A stretch of 64,000 nt of DNA from Bryopsis sp. KO-2023 (GCA_030272585.1 BSYQ01000004.1:4030001-4094000); one strand, 5' to 3'. Shown: positions 45,639-58,840, numbered from the stretch's first letter. Made by a program: numbers and translations. Notes: generated by a model from the letters alone, not told the origin.

Positions 45639-48040
45639 GGCGCGCGCAAAAGGGCAACACCTCCGCCTGCCAGAAACCCACGTGCAGGATCAAAATTGGA
45701 TGAATCATGTGTAGAATGGGAATTGATCGTATCCAGAGAGAGAAAAATTCGCATTTTTAGTTTCGGCCTGCGTGAACAGGGGTGTTGTAGGCTCAACTAC
45801 CAGGCTTTCTTGCAAGTCTCCAATAGATTAGGAATTTTGGAGGGTATGCAGTTCAAACTGGCAGAAATATCACAACAATCAATGACTACAGGAAGAAGCT
45901 GCTTGACTTTGATTGACAATGCTTGTAAGCAAATCAAGTCAACATTTCTTTGTTGCAAACTCTGCTGTTTGGATAGCTACTTTCAAACGATACCTGTTGC
46001 CTCAGTTATGATTAATGGTAAACTTACGGCTGGGAGTATGTTTTCAACTGATTTGGACACGTGATACGATATCCCTTACCGATGTCCCTCCTCTTCAAAC
46101 CCTACATTTTCAAACATTGAAGCCTACAAGCATGTCTTTCAAAGCGTTTTTTTAAAGACCGTCACACACACTTTGTTCGCACTGACAGGTATCCACATCT
46201 GTGGAATGGATCTTTCAAGATCCAGGCAGCATGTGCTGCTCAACAAAGTCGATATCTTTGTTCATGAGGAATTCCTCATGAGCATCCCTTCGACGGGATC
46301 GAAACGAGGTGCTTTTTTTTTTTGTTTTTTGGTCGTCACACCAACTCAAACCAGACATCTTGGAAAAAGAAATTACACTTTACTCACTCTTTACAGGATT
46401 TTTTTTTTCAAAGGTTATGATGGAGCAAAAAATGGTGGCGTTCACTCTCCCCACGCAGTTATCCTCAAAAACATGCAAAGTGCAAAGAAAAATAATGGAA
46501 AAAACGCAAAAAAGAGATAGAAACTGCTGAGCGAAATCAAAAGCCGAACCAACTGCCGGTCACAATATTATTTACAGTGCCAAGACTCTTTCAATATCCC
46601 TTTCTCCCCCCCCCCCCCCCCTCCCCTCCCCTCCTCTCTGAATCTGCGAGGCAAGATCTTCAGAAACACTTGCCCTTTGCCCATTTCTGGCCGGTCATCA
46701 ACCACTGACCAAAAAATTTGTTAACAAAACTCACAAAAAATCTATCCACACTTCCTTCTTGCATCTCATTTTTTTTTCTTTTTTCTTCTTTTTCCAAACT
46801 GCACTGCCATGTTGTCTTTCTTTTGATTTTTTTTTGGTTGGGTAACTTTTTTGAATACAATTTTTGCATTTTTTTCCCATCGAGAATACCAAAATCCCAA
46901 AGCTAGAAATTTCTGATAGATAATTTGAGAGAGCACCCCCCCGCCCCCCAAGCCCCCCCTTCCTCCCAAGAAAAAAAAAAGCCAGACACAATAAAATGGA
47001 ATAAAACATTTGCCCCCATTTTTTTTTTCCATCGTCCTTTTTTCTTCTTGAATCTCCCCCTCCCCCCCTCTCTCTCTGTGCGTGTGTTTTCCCCGTCAAT
47101 TTTCTTTTCGTGTTTCACTTCTTTTTTTTTGGTGTGTTTTCGACCGTCTACGTACAAAATCCTAGATTCATGGAGGAGAAAGTTAAAAATTTATCGAAAA
47201 GGATTTATGTTATATATCTCTTGGCCCATTCCAGTTCCTTTTTATCTAAAACTTATACAAAAAAACCCCTCACTACCAAGATTGCCCAAGAGAGAGAAAA
47301 AAAAAAGCGAAAACAAAAAGAAATGGTAAAGGCACCCATTCCAGCCCAAACCAATAAAACAAAGCAACTGATACAAAACACATACATGTACAGAAGGCAT
47401 ATCCTCAACTCGGCTTTCGTCAATTTCCAAAAAAAAAACAACCAGAAACGACCAAATTCATTGGAATTCCAAAAAAAACCTGCCAATCATTCATACCAAT
47501 CAACCTGTCTTCTTACAATCGCCATTCCCAAAATCAAATCCAACCCACCCACCCCCCCATCACTTGCCTTTTCTTTTTTACCTTCTTTCCTGTTCTTTTT
47601 CTCTTTTCTCTTCGTCCTGCCCCATTAGAAATTAAAAGAAAAAAAAATCGACTCAAATCTAATCAACCTGCTTCTCTCATTCTTGCCAGAGAACACACAA
47701 ATCACACTTTTCCCACTTTATCCCCCACTTCCCCCTCACACTTTTTTGTTTTTTGTTTTTCTTAAATCCAACAATCCCATCGATGCTTTTGCTTGTTCCA
47801 CCCCCCACCCCACCTGCCTCTCTCTCTTCCTCCTTTCCCCAAATCTTTTTTGAAAAGTATCCTTTCTTTCTTTTTTCCCTCGTCTCACCCCCTTTTTTTT
47901 TCATGTCGAAACAAAAGCTCGAAAAAGAAAAAATGAAACAAAAAAAAACATTAGCTAAAGATTTTTTTTTCCCAATTTTTTTCCCCCGTTTTTTTGGGGG
48001 GGGATTTTTTTTGTTTTTTATAATGTGGGATTCTTTTTTT
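45639..48040. other. Spacer with possible plus-strand exons
   Basis: Plus-strand 45525-46064 is open for 179 codons and 46190-46307 is open between an AG and a GT, but I recognise nothing and cannot confirm a splice chain. 46600-48040 is homopolymer-rich (a C run of about 17 near 46605, many T and A runs) and appears non-coding. Confidence 0.35.
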
Positions 48041-51000
48041 TTATGCAATGATACACTCACAACAGTGAGAAGAAGAAGAACTCCTCCTTCCCATCCGTTC
48101 ATTGGACACATCCATGGGATCTGTTTCTGGATGATCGGGTCTAGCTATCGATTTCCCTGTTGATTGACTGTCAAGAGAGGGCGTGCGAGTCATCGTCATT
48201 GCCGTTGCTTGATTCTCTCCCGTTATATTTATATTGCATTGGACGGCGATGTCGCACCCAGGGATCGATACAGCCCTCGAATTATGGTCGGCCTGAGCTA
48301 TCAACTGAACAAAAAAAACACACGCACTCATTCTCACTTCCTCAAAATTCCCAACAGAGATTTTTCCCTGCCTCAGAAAAAACTTCGAAACAAAAAACCG
48401 TTTCCATTCTCTCCCATTGGAAAAAAGAACAACGAAATGTGTAATACGGCGTAGCGAATTTTACACAGGAAACCACAAAAAGGTAATTTAAATTTCGGAA
48501 CTGAATAAATTGTAAGTCGGCTTAAAGAGATGTTTGAGGATTCAAACATCACAAAAAAAAAAAAAACCTTGGTGAAAAGCTCAGTTCGTTTTTCATTGAT
48601 AAAAAAAGCTCAGTTCGTTTCCTGCTGGGAAAAAGTGACATTTGCGCACATACCCAAATGTCTGCTGGCCCCCCAGTCCCGACAGCGATTGTCTTCGTTG
48701 ATCCCCCTTCTTGTGCCTCAATTGAGGAATTTTTCCCATGATCTGCATCCCAAAAAAATAAACCACACCCCCCATCAACATCAAACCAAATCAAAGCATA
48801 TCCACACACACAGATCAAACCGGCATTCTCAAAGCCAAAACACGACGATTGAGGATATCGTCGTGTTCCAGAAAGCGGAGCCTCGATTTTTTTCGGCAGG
48901 GGTTTGGGTGTGTGTGTGGGGGGGGATACCTGCTTGTTCATTGAGTTCGATAGTGATTGTCCCCACATCGACACTTCTGGACTGGCTCTCCAGTTGCCCA
49001 TGTTTGTTTATTCGCAATTCAAAACTGCTGGATTCCGTTTGAGTGTTTGCGTCGGTTGTGCCAACAAATTTGGACATCAACATTTCGCTCAATTGTTTTG
49101 CTTCCACTTGGAACTCCTCTTCGAGAGTCTGCGTGACTTCGTTGGAGAACGTTTTTCCCTCCACCTGTGTGTGGTGTAAGGGATGACCCTCATTCCCAGC
49201 CAGATAGATCTTTCTTGTTTTTGCTTCTTTTTTTTCCCTTCTTTAATATATATTCTGAATTATATTACATTCCCCCTTGAGTGTGTTATTTTGTTCGATA
49301 GATTAGAATGAATATATGAGTCGGGAATTTTTGGACCGTTGCTTCTTATTATTATAATGAATGTTTCTCCATCTTTTTCCGAAAGAAAGGTAGGTTAAAT
49401 TGAAGAGAACAAATCATGAAGGTTGATCTTTCTTAAGCGTTGAATTAAGAATAAAAAAAAAAATTAATAGAAAAATTCCATGTGAAAGCATAGACCCCTC
49501 TCGTTCCAGCGAGCCCGACTCATGAGTTCCGATTGTCAACGATTTTTTCGAAATTCTTACTGTCTGTTGTCGTATCAAAAACTACTTTTTTTTTGGGAGG
49601 GAATAACCTCTAAAACAATCTCGCACTCACCTTGGAACCAGAGAAACTCAATCTCTTCTTTCGACCGAACACCCTGACCCCATCCTCCTCGTCATCGTGG
49701 GTTTGCAATGTCACGATTTCGCTCCTTGGTGACGCAACCCCTGTTACACACAAGCACCACCACGATTCAATTCACAAATCCCACCACCACCACGACAACG
49801 AAGTTCTTTAAAAAACCCTCAGATCTAAAAAAAAAAATGTGGAATTCCCTCTCTCTCTCTCTCTTGAAGAAAAGAACCACCACAGTGATTGGGGGGTGTT
49901 TAAGAAAGGGTGGGGGAGGGTGAAAGCCTTTTGATTTTCCTGATGTGGTTGTTCCACCCCGTCTGAACAACAAAACTCCCATACAAATTATAAGGACCCC
50001 CCCCCTTCTTCCCAAACCCAGTCACAAAAAGAACAGAAAAACTTGCGAAATCTTAGGCAGCCCCAATAGTCCCAACCAAAAAAAACAAGCTTGCGAAGAA
50101 GGGCAGAATTTGAAGAAAGAATTCCATCCTGGAAACCAAGGTCGCTCAAGGCTGTTTTCTTTAAATTCAAAAAGAAAATTTCATTGAATTCCAACCCACC
50201 TGAGATGTCAGGAGTTTCAGACAAGTTGGATATCACCGACGAAGCTCGTCGAATCGGGGGTAGCTGAGCGGACATTTTGTTTGGGGAGGCCGTGGGTCGG
50301 TCTGAACAAATGGAGGGTGGAGGGGAAGGAATGGATCGCCCGAAGCGGGGCAGCTTGAGCCGCGACTTCGAGGCCTGCTCTTGCCCAGTTGCTGCAAAAA
50401 AATAACAAAACAAATCAAGCTTGTCAGGTCCAAACGTGGATTCCACGAAGCACTTTTTCGATTCCATCACTCCCCCCCCCCAAAAAAAAAGAATTGGGCA
50501 CAAAATTGTAAGAATTTGCGTCCACAGATTGACATTTCCCCCCCCCCCTTCTAGATGTTCAAGCGCTCTCTTTCCACAGGGGTTGGCATATTATCACCTT
50601 GATGGGGCGAACGGCTGAATGCGAAAGATTTTCGCTTCGGTTCTGGGGCAGGCTCCAGGGTGAGAGGGGTGTCGTTGTCGAACAAGTCAGACACGGGGGA
50701 CTCCATGGCGTCTCTTGGAATCCTAGAAGGCAGCGGGGATGCCCTGCCTTCATCTGGAATCGATCTGCAGGAAATAAAAACCACAATGACTCGCATAACC
50801 AGCCCAAACTTCAGAGGATCACGTTTTGAATCATGAGCTGAGCAGGGAAAAAAAGCATCGGTTCTCTGAGGGGAATTATCAAATTGCTAGAATAAAAATA
50901 ACAATGATACGCTTGAAATCAACATTTTTCACATGCACAAAAAAGTTACACCAGGTACATGGTGTGTTTCTGTTCATTTTTTTTCCTTGTCGGTTTCTGT

Positions 51001-53070
51001 TACTCGATAGAATTTCAACTCGAAAATGTTATGGTCCAGTGAGGTTATGTGACAAGAAAGAATAGGGAGAATCGAAACGACCAATCTAAAAACCAAATCC
51101 CTTTCCTGGGTGGTGGGGAAAAAACACAAATTTCAACCCAAGTCTGATCGGAAAAAAACGATACGAAACGAAATCCCAGACACACACACAGGATAAATTG
51201 TTTTTCTTTTATGCGGTGTAAAACCAGGAAGCGAGCTTCCGGAGGGAAAACCCTTTCAGTTGTGGGAGTCATGCCAGAAACAGAAACAAATTAATTGACA
51301 TAACCAAGATATCTCACTTTAGCTCAGGTGACAATGGTGGATCCCCAATGAGACTAGATTTTGCATCCGAGCCAGCTGCAACACTCCGGGGGGGTCGGGA
51401 ATAACTATAAGGGGAAACCAAAGGGAAAACAAAAAGGTATAGGACTCACCCACCCAAAGCAACAATTTTAAATAACCAAAAAGAAGGAGGGGGGGGGGGG
51501 GGAAGGGGAGCATCCAGCATAAACCGTTCAAACAAAATCGAAACGAACTCCGAGCGATGCAAGAATACGTCGGTTGAAATGGACAATGGACAGGACATGC
51601 AACTGAAATGTACATTATTTTTTCTAAACCTGGTCTGAGTCAGGCTTACTTTGATTTCAGAAATAAAAAACCGGAATTGTTTCTGACGAGAGGTTTGACC
51701 AGGGATTGATCGTAATTTACCAAAAATGCATCTGTTTGTTGTTGCAACCTCAAAGAGAGAAGTTTTTTTTCGAGTTTTGGACGGGGGTTTTACCTTGATC
51801 TGTTGGTATGATCACCCCTTACTGAAAAGTACTCATCGATGTCTTTATTGCCACCAGCTGCTGAAGGGGAAGACACCAACCTGTATCACACCAGCAAAAA
51901 CAAAAAAATGAGTTCGAGACTCCCACATTCCACAAAGAAGTTTTCTTTTTTCTAGTTTTACATGCTGGGTTTCATTCCCCCTTCTGATTGTTGTTTTTTT
52001 CCAAAACCTAATGGAACAGATCAAGGATGTGATGAAAGAAAAAAAAACTTCATGAAATTTGACATTGATGGGGAAGGCTCTCTTTTTTGAGCATGGAGAT
52101 CCTACAATCAGTTTACTGAAATCTCTTCTGCTGCTTGGTTTTTGTTAGGGCCTCTCTGAAAAAAGGGGTGTGAATAAACCCCCCTAGCAGGACTCCCAAA
52201 GTGACAGTTATTCTCAGACCAGAGGTTGCAGCTTTCAAACGACCCATCAACTCGCCAGGGAACTCGAAACCGACAAAACGCGAAACACATTTTGACCCAC
52301 CATGACTCCGCGTCACCGGTCTCCATCAAGAGGTCCATGTCGAAGCTCCCCCGGACCTCGCTCTTCTCCGGTATCGAGCGCTGGGGCTCCTCCTCTTTTT
52401 TCTTCTTTTTCAGCTTCAGCAGCGGAGTTTTCCTCAGCGCCTTGGAAACGAATGACCCAGCGGAGGTCTTGCGTTTCTCATCCTGGTCAACTGTCGCAAC
52501 AGAGACACGAACGATTGAAACAACCGGATGGGAACGCGATGCTGATTTGCTTTGGGTTTGTTGTCTGCCCTCGACCCTCCTTCCCAGAAGGACCAGAAGG
52601 AGAAACAGGGGGAGTGGCGGGTAGATTTAATGTGAAAAATTCGGCAAGAGAGAAAAAAAAAAGTCAGCTTTCTTGCAACCAGGTCGGTCGTCACAAAAAA
52701 GACATGCTTATCGAGTGCCCCGGTTGGAGCACGTGAACCCCATTTCGTTGCGCCAGTCTTGTCGATGGGACAGCCACAAGTCACGGCATTTGGCACGTGA
52801 CCCGCGGAATCCATCAGGGTGGCACGAAAGCGCTACCGCGTGGCGCGCGGTCTCGAAGAGTAAGGCCGACAGGCGTGGCAAAAAAACAGAACCGACAACA
52901 GACGAGCGGTGGTCGGCGAAATCCCACTCACGCCTCAGCCTTCTGACGTCTTCTATAGTCAACTCCGTGCGGGGCGACAAAAACTCGCCATCCTCCCTGT
53001 TCGCCAACGACTCCGTGAACAGAGCCGACATTCTGGCGCTGTCCAATCGGCGCACGAGGTCCGGAGTCAT
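48041..53070 (-). CDS. Disordered Ser/Pro-rich protein with C-terminal CaaX box, unknown function
   Basis: Nine exons: 52932-53070, 52301-52490, 51318-51404, 50598-50764, 50200-50391, 49631-49740, 48930-49164, 48654-48742 and 48041-48304 (1473 nt, 490 residues, all phases consistent). The N-terminus (MTPDLVRRLDSARMSALFTE) is helical, then come a Lys cluster (LKLKKKKKEEE), several basic-Ser segments of kinase-site type (PKRKSFAFSRSP; PPIRRASSVIS; GRKKRLSFSGSK), and a Glu-rich helix (NEVTQTLEEEFQVEAKQLSE). The protein ends HCCECIIA, a CaaX box preceded by three cysteines, as in prenylated and palmitoylated membrane proteins. Inference: a peripheral membrane protein regulated by phosphorylation. 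A further exon-like segment at 51823-51880 (WLVSSPSAAGGNKDIDEYFS) has good splice sites but would break the frame, so it may be a cassette or spurious. No homologue recognised. Confidence 0.75.
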
Positions 53071-53870
53071 GTTGGCGAGAAACGAGGGGGTTTGGTTCCT
53101 TTACCAAGTTTTTTTTTCTTCTTCTTTTTTCTATGTGGAGGTAACAACGTGCGTGAGCAAAGAATTAAAAAGGAAACGAAAAATGTTGCCCCTAGCCTAC
53201 AGACGCTTGTTTTTTTTTCTTTCTTTTTCTTTCTTGAACACTAAAAAGAAGGGAAGCGAGCGATGCTTTCCCCGTACTCGGGAAAGTAAAAGAGCGAGCG
53301 GTCGAGTTTGTGGAACTGATCCAACTCACCACAACAATTCCCCACACTAATGGAGCGAAGCGCACGGCACACTGTGGCGCCCAGTCAGACGCAGTGACAA
53401 AACATGACACACCAAATTCAGACGTCCGTTTCGAAACGAAGCAAGCCGCCCATTTGATCGTGGCTGGTTCTGATCGAGTTTTTTCTTTCGACTTGAATTA
53501 AAAAAGCGGACACCAACAAAGCTTCCCTCGACCATCTGTTTTTCCAAAGGACCATGCCACCTGATCGATTCGATACTTGTGGCTGCCATGCCACACCTTC
53601 AGTTAAGATGGTTCTTCTCACTCGATCCCAACCCACCTCATTCCACACAACGAACTCTCCGTGCGTCCCTTCGGTTGGCGTTGGTTGCGATTGCAGTCCT
53701 TGCATTCGCATCTTCTCCGAAAGACGCCGATCTACCCAGTGCCTCCCTCTGGCTTCCCTCGCTGGAGTTGCGCTCAGCAATAACCGCCACTCCATAGAAA
53801 ACTCCGCCCGGCGAGTTTTCCCAGCTCATCCCTGTCCATATCCTCCGAGAAGAGGCAGAAGCGCCGCGCC
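53071..53870. other. Divergent spacer, CaaX gene / possible ciliary gene
   Basis: 800 bases between start codons on opposite strands. GC-richer than other spacers and open in several frames, but without a splice-supported gene. Likely holds both promoters. Confidence 0.4.
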
Positions 53871-56140
53871 ATGCCGAAACACATAGATGTCGACGATTAT
53901 TACTGGGGAGTGCGGCGCCCAAAATACGCGTCTCGCCGGACGCACTCCACGGTGAGAACTGTCCAGGTTGCATGAGATACGAACAAGCGCGCCTTGGATG
54001 TCGACGTCTATCTTGGAGATCCCCTTGCGTTTGCCTCAGCGGCAGCTTTGGGAGATGTTTCCGACGACTGTGACGATTTTGGACGGGCACCGCCGCCGCC
54101 AGCAACGATGAGATCGGATGACCCACTTGGATTCTTTTTTCTGTGTGATAGGTCGTGCTGAACGACGAGTTGGGGGAGAACGCGGCGACGACATCATACA
54201 AAGCAACGTGAGTCGCGGTTGTGAGCCCTGTCAAGCGAGGTGTGCTTCGACTGACCCTCCGTTTTTTCCCCCATCTATTCCGTTCCTCAAAACGTACACG
54301 ACACTGCTCAACTTGCATGTCGCTGAGGTTTCGCTTGTTCGTTCCAGATTTGCGGGTTCAACTTCTCAAGATCCCGGTCGTGTTACAAAAGGATCGCGCA
54401 ACAAATGTGCGTCTCAAGTCGAGTTGGCGGCGGACAGGCCATTTTCAGCACCAGATGTGGTATTCTCAACGACGCAGGTCAGCTTCCACCACCTGGAGCG
54501 TTTTCCATCCCTCAATCACATGGATATTATCCGAGCTCGTCAGGATGGTCTTTTTCCTCCAGACTTCGATTAAACTTGAGTTTATCAAGCTTGTTTCGTC
54601 GCATTTGGCAAAGCTGTGTTCAATGGTCGAACGGAAATTGTTGTTTTGTGGAACAGGATGCGTACGTAGACCCTTCGAGAAAACACAATTACGCGAAAAA
54701 GGTGAAACTCCCGCTACGGAACAAGAGCAAGGTGGATCTGACGGAATACAGCATGGAGAAAATTCACTACCAGACCACCACCAAGACGTCGTTCCAGCAC
54801 AACGCAAGCCTCAAGGTAACACGAGGCGATGATCGGTTTCACAGTAGAATTCTCGTATTTTTCCCTGTTGAAAATCAGCTGATGTTCCAAATGTTGTTTG
54901 CATTGGATTTGTGGGCACTTGCATTCCTAACTTGGATGTTGTTTGTGATGGGGGGGGCGTAATTGCATGTGTTTTGTGTGTGCACAGCTCGGCCCCCCTC
55001 CACAGCGGAACATGTGGAATAGAACCGCTTCCAAAGTGGTGTTGAAAGGTGGGTCTGGCTTGGAGGGGGGGATTCCCAAGACTGCTGCCCCGCTCCCCAC
55101 AAAAAGTGGAAGTGTGGCATCCGTCAGAACCGCTGGATATAAGTCCACTTGTAGTGAGCGAACCACCGCCAGCAAAGTCATGTATTTGTCCAAGCACAAG
55201 AAGACTGAATTTGACAGGATGAAGCCGGTGAGACACACTGTTTCAAAATCACAGGATTTCTGAACCTGAGATGCCAGTTTGTGGTCCCCCAACCATCCAT
55301 ACGCGGAAATCCATGGGAAAACAATGCTGACCACTGGACCTTGCAAATAGGAAAGCCACCCTTTGCGGTGATGCTCTGGTTGGATCCTTCCGCATATCCA
55401 GACTGGAATTTCTTTGATTGATGGGTTTGTTGGATGTCAGGCCCGAGCAGCCCTGGGCAACAAAACTCAATCAAGAGTGGATCTCACCCAGACGAACGAC
55501 GCCTCCCATGGATCACACTCTCACGATGTCCATAGGAGCTGCGGAAAACCTCCAAGGCCTGGTTCTTGCCATGAGTACGCCCACAGGAGGCAGCACTCCT
55601 GTTGGCTGCCAGGAAACGATTCTCAAGAATTCACCACCACGAACGACGAAACTCTGATCCAGCACAAGCTTGCGCGTGGAAGACCCCCTAATCGACTCGG
55701 CTACACTGGAAATATATCAGCCATGGGTGAAATGGTGGGTCCATCAAAACCACCATTTCTTTCTTTCCTTCTATCGAGCCCAATCCAGGTGATTTTCATG
55801 GCGGATCAAACGTATTCTAATATGAACAATGGATGTGCAGATCAAATCCCCGTTCGAGCAACCGAAAAGGCAGTACACCAGCGTAGCAAAAGGAACCTTC
55901 AGACCACCGCCGATCGCTGCTTACGGAGCCTCGAAGAACGAAGCCACCGGAATGGAGAAAGAGAGCCCCGATTTCCCCATGGATTTCTCCACAAAAAACC
56001 CAACAAACTTCACCACGGAGTACGAATCTGAGATGAAGTCCAAGCCGATACCACCAAAAATGAAGCTACCCTTGGCGAATTACTCCCAAATCCCCCTCGC
56101 CCACGCTCCCTTTCACAACTCAGCACAATGTGCAAGCTGA
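53871..56140 (+). CDS. Unknown protein, possibly ciliary/microtubule-associated
   Basis: Seven exons: 53871-53951, 54152-54207, 54348-54477, 54657-54815, 54988-55227, 55441-55734 and 55841-56140 (1260 nt, 419 residues, phases consistent). The protein is basic, low in hydrophobics and rich in Thr, Ser, Tyr, Lys and Pro. It has recurring short motifs with aromatic-Thr clusters (EYSMEKIHYQTTTKTSFQHN; EFTTTNDETLIQHKL; NPTNFTTEYESEM) and one RLGYTGNI. Thr/Tyr-rich periodic motifs and a GYTG-type turn are typical of several filamentous axonemal proteins (SAXO/FAM166-like microtubule inner proteins). This is a compositional resemblance, not homology. The start ATG at 53871 is followed at once by an acidic MPKHIDVDDYYWG segment and a good donor. 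Confidence 0.6.
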
Positions 56141-56500
56141 TCGGGAAAGAAAAACGGCAAACCCCCAGACTGACTGAGGCCCAATTGTATTCTGACATGT
56201 ACTTTTGTTTTTCCTCCACCATCTTGAAGAGGGAGTTTCGTGAATTGTTGATTGAGGGGAATCCAAAGCAGGCTGGGTCGATGGAAAAACACTGAAAAGT
56301 GGGAGATACACTTTCTCTCTCGAAGCCAAACAGAAACTTGCAGTGTAATGGATTCCTACATCTTTTCGTGAGTCCATGTGTATTTATCCAAACCCCCTTG
56401 TTTTCTCAGACAACTTCTACCTACCCCACCCATGTTTAAATTTCGACCTTCACACATCCTTGCACAGATCCTCCCAGATAGCACCCTCCTATTAACCTGC
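56141..56500. other. Convergent spacer
   Basis: 360 bases between the 3' end of the plus-strand gene ending at 56140 and the OXA1 3' end. No feature seen beyond expected 3' UTRs. Confidence 0.45.
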
Positions 56501-58647
56501 CTAACCCACAGATGCGAATTTCTTCCTCTTCGGCTTTGCTTTCAGTGGATTGTACGAGAAGGTCTGGACCGGTTTGCCCACCATTTCCTTGATCACTTTC
56601 GTCTTGACGTCCAAATCTGGCACCCCCAGCACCTCCTTGACTTTGCGGTTCTTCAGCAGGGTTGTTTGTCCTAGAGAAAACGCGTTGGAGGCTATCCAGT
56701 ACATGAAAACTCCAGAGGGGAGGTTGATGGTGAACGGCACGATAACCACCGACAGGATTCGCATCATCATTCTCATTCTTTTGACCATGGCTTCCGACTG
56801 GCCTTGCATTCCGTCCGCTGCCCCCAATTCCACCGTTGCAAGAAAAAAGAGTGCCGAAAGCACTGGGAGGGCATAATAAGGATCGGCCACGGTCAAGTTC
56901 GAAAACCAACTGAGCCCTTCCCAAGTCATGGAGGGCACCTACCCCGAAAACAAAACAGAATACACACATGAAAATATGAGCCCAGAAAATCACCAAAAAA
57001 AATGAAAAAAAAAAAAGATGGGATCAATGCAAGGAAAAACAAAACATGAGCCCCTCAAGTGGCGGAACCCTGCAAATTTTCGTACAATGCACTACATGCG
57101 ATCTGTTTTCAGCCGGGTTTTTTTTACCTGAGCTTCCGACAAGCCTCTGAGTGCCATAAAGAAGCTGACAAACAGAGTTCCATTGACCGCCAGGGTCCCA
57201 AAACTCTTCATGGGATTGCAATCGTATTTTTTCCATATGGCGCCCAGCTCCGTTGTGTACCATGTTCTAGCCTCCTGCATGTCCATCCCAGATGCCACTT
57301 TGTTTTGATACTCCGTTACGAGGAGTTCACTCTCCGGTTTGGCTTGCTGCAAAAAGTAACAAAACAAAATCGTGTAATTTGACACACTCCACCAACAGTA
57401 GGGTTAGAAAAAAAAAACAAAATGAAAATCCTGAATTGCAGGGACGGGACGTTGTGCTGATTTAAAAAAAAGGAAAGAAGAGAGATAAAAAAAAGCGTTC
57501 GGGAGTTGTAATTTTGTTAAATAATTTTGAAAGCGAGTTTTTTCTTTTGGTCGTTGGATGTTTTGTTTTGTTTTGTTTTTGGCAAGGGGTACCAGACTGC
57601 CAGCATACTGTCGTCGTATTTCCCACCCTCCAGACCAGACCGACTATATGTAATTTTGACGATGTTATAAAATAAAAAACACTAAAAAGAAAAGCGGTAA
57701 CTAAAAAGATGACATGCAAAAAAGAAGCCTGAATTCAACACAGTTTCGTCATTTTCTTAAAATATTTTTTCTTGGATTTGGGGTTAAAATGTTGCTTCCA
57801 CAGTTAATTTGTCGAGGTTTTTGCTCCCAAAGCTTTTTCCTATCTGTCAGCTGCACAGAAAATTCTGCCCAAACTTTAGAATGGTTTTTTCTTTCCCCCC
57901 CTTTTCCTAGTTTTTTCTTATTGGCATCGCCCCCACACCTACAGACATCCTGTACGTGTTCTTGATTTGGAACAAGGCCACCGGAAATGTCAAAAGTCTG
58001 AAAACCAACGTGGTTGCAGCAATTGTCGCCCACCTAAAAAGAATCACAACCAAACAGAAATATTGCCACTGCTCCACACTCCAGTTTTTTGCAACCGTCT
58101 CGAAGACAGTTCAGAAAAACGAAGTCCGTTTCTTTATTGGATTAATGACTGGTAAGATAAAATGCTAACTTCCATACTGCTGTGCCAACCCCACAGAATA
58201 AAAACTGAAGAAGGCCTGTTTAGGATTCAGCTTGCACACTTACCAAGGCATTCCAGTGGTCAAATGCATCCAGTCCAACCCATACTGCAACCCTGCAATA
58301 ATTGGCCACCTTCCTGCAGCCTCTGCAACGATGGTGGCGTGGTCACAAGCCGCTGCAAGCTGAACAATGGAGTCGGGGTTCAACAGGGAATCCGCCAAAT
58401 TGGAAGCTGCTCCAGGTACAGCTTCTTGATCGACGTCGGCAGGCGAATCGCTGAAGCAGCGAGCACCAAACGAAGGGCTACCCCAGTTATCGAAGCCGCT
58501 GGCGACGGGTGAGCTGCTCCCCGCAACATTACAATTCGCTGATGCGAAGTAACTGGTAGAGGTCGCGACGTCCGCGAAAACCGGGCCGACGTCGAAGTTT
58601 CCCGCCGCCACCACGCGCAACAATCGACTGGCGGACCCTCGAAACAT
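56501..58647 (-). CDS. OXA1: Mitochondrial inner-membrane insertase OXA1 (YidC/Oxa1/Alb3 family)
   Basis: Four exons: 58244-58647, 57943-58033, 57128-57346 and 56501-56938 (1152 nt, 383 residues). The N-terminus MFRGSASRLLRVVAAG is Arg/Ser/Ala-rich and without acidic residues at first, like a mitochondrial presequence. The family core begins LQYGLDWMHLTTGMPWW (around 120-136), with the first helix ATIAATTLVFRLLTFPVALF then KNTYRMS. A loop with WKKYDCNPMKSFGTLAVNG leads to the second helix. Three more helices follow (PYYALPVLSALFFLATVELG; MMMRILSVVIVPFTINLPSG; VFMYWIASNAFSLGQ). The C-terminal tail is Lys-rich (KAKPKRKKFASVG), as in mitochondrial OXA1, where it contacts ribosomes. An in-frame ATG at 58788 would add 47 residues. 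Confidence 0.92.
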
Positions 58648-58840
58648 GGGAAAGCGCCAGAAACTCACTGCTGGCAAAGGCGAACGAAACTGAGGCGGGC
58701 CAAATGAGCGAGAATCGGGACGGAAAGCGGATGCGTACAAACTAATGTGTGGGATTACTGTCGGTCGTACACGTGGCCCTCCGATCATGATCCGACGTAC
58801 AGAATAGCGCCAAATCTCGGATAACGCGCAACTTCAAAAC
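58648..58840. promoter_or_regulatory. Putative bidirectional promoter, OXA1 / unknown gene
   Basis: About 195 bases between the preferred start codons. If the alternative OXA1 ATG (58788) is used, only about 55 bases remain, so the 5' UTRs would overlap or be very short. Confidence 0.4.

Noticed and set aside
45525-46064. Plus-strand frame of 179 codons
   Set aside because: Its first part is antisense to the better supported minus-strand exon at 45391-45638, and the remainder shows no known motif.
46731-48111. Several long frames on both strands
   Set aside because: Phe/Lys/Pro-rich translations of T, A and C runs; not coding.
54221-54832. Plus-strand frame of 203 codons overlapping the possible ciliary gene
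   Set aside because: Runs through an intron and does not agree with splice phases of the flanking exons.
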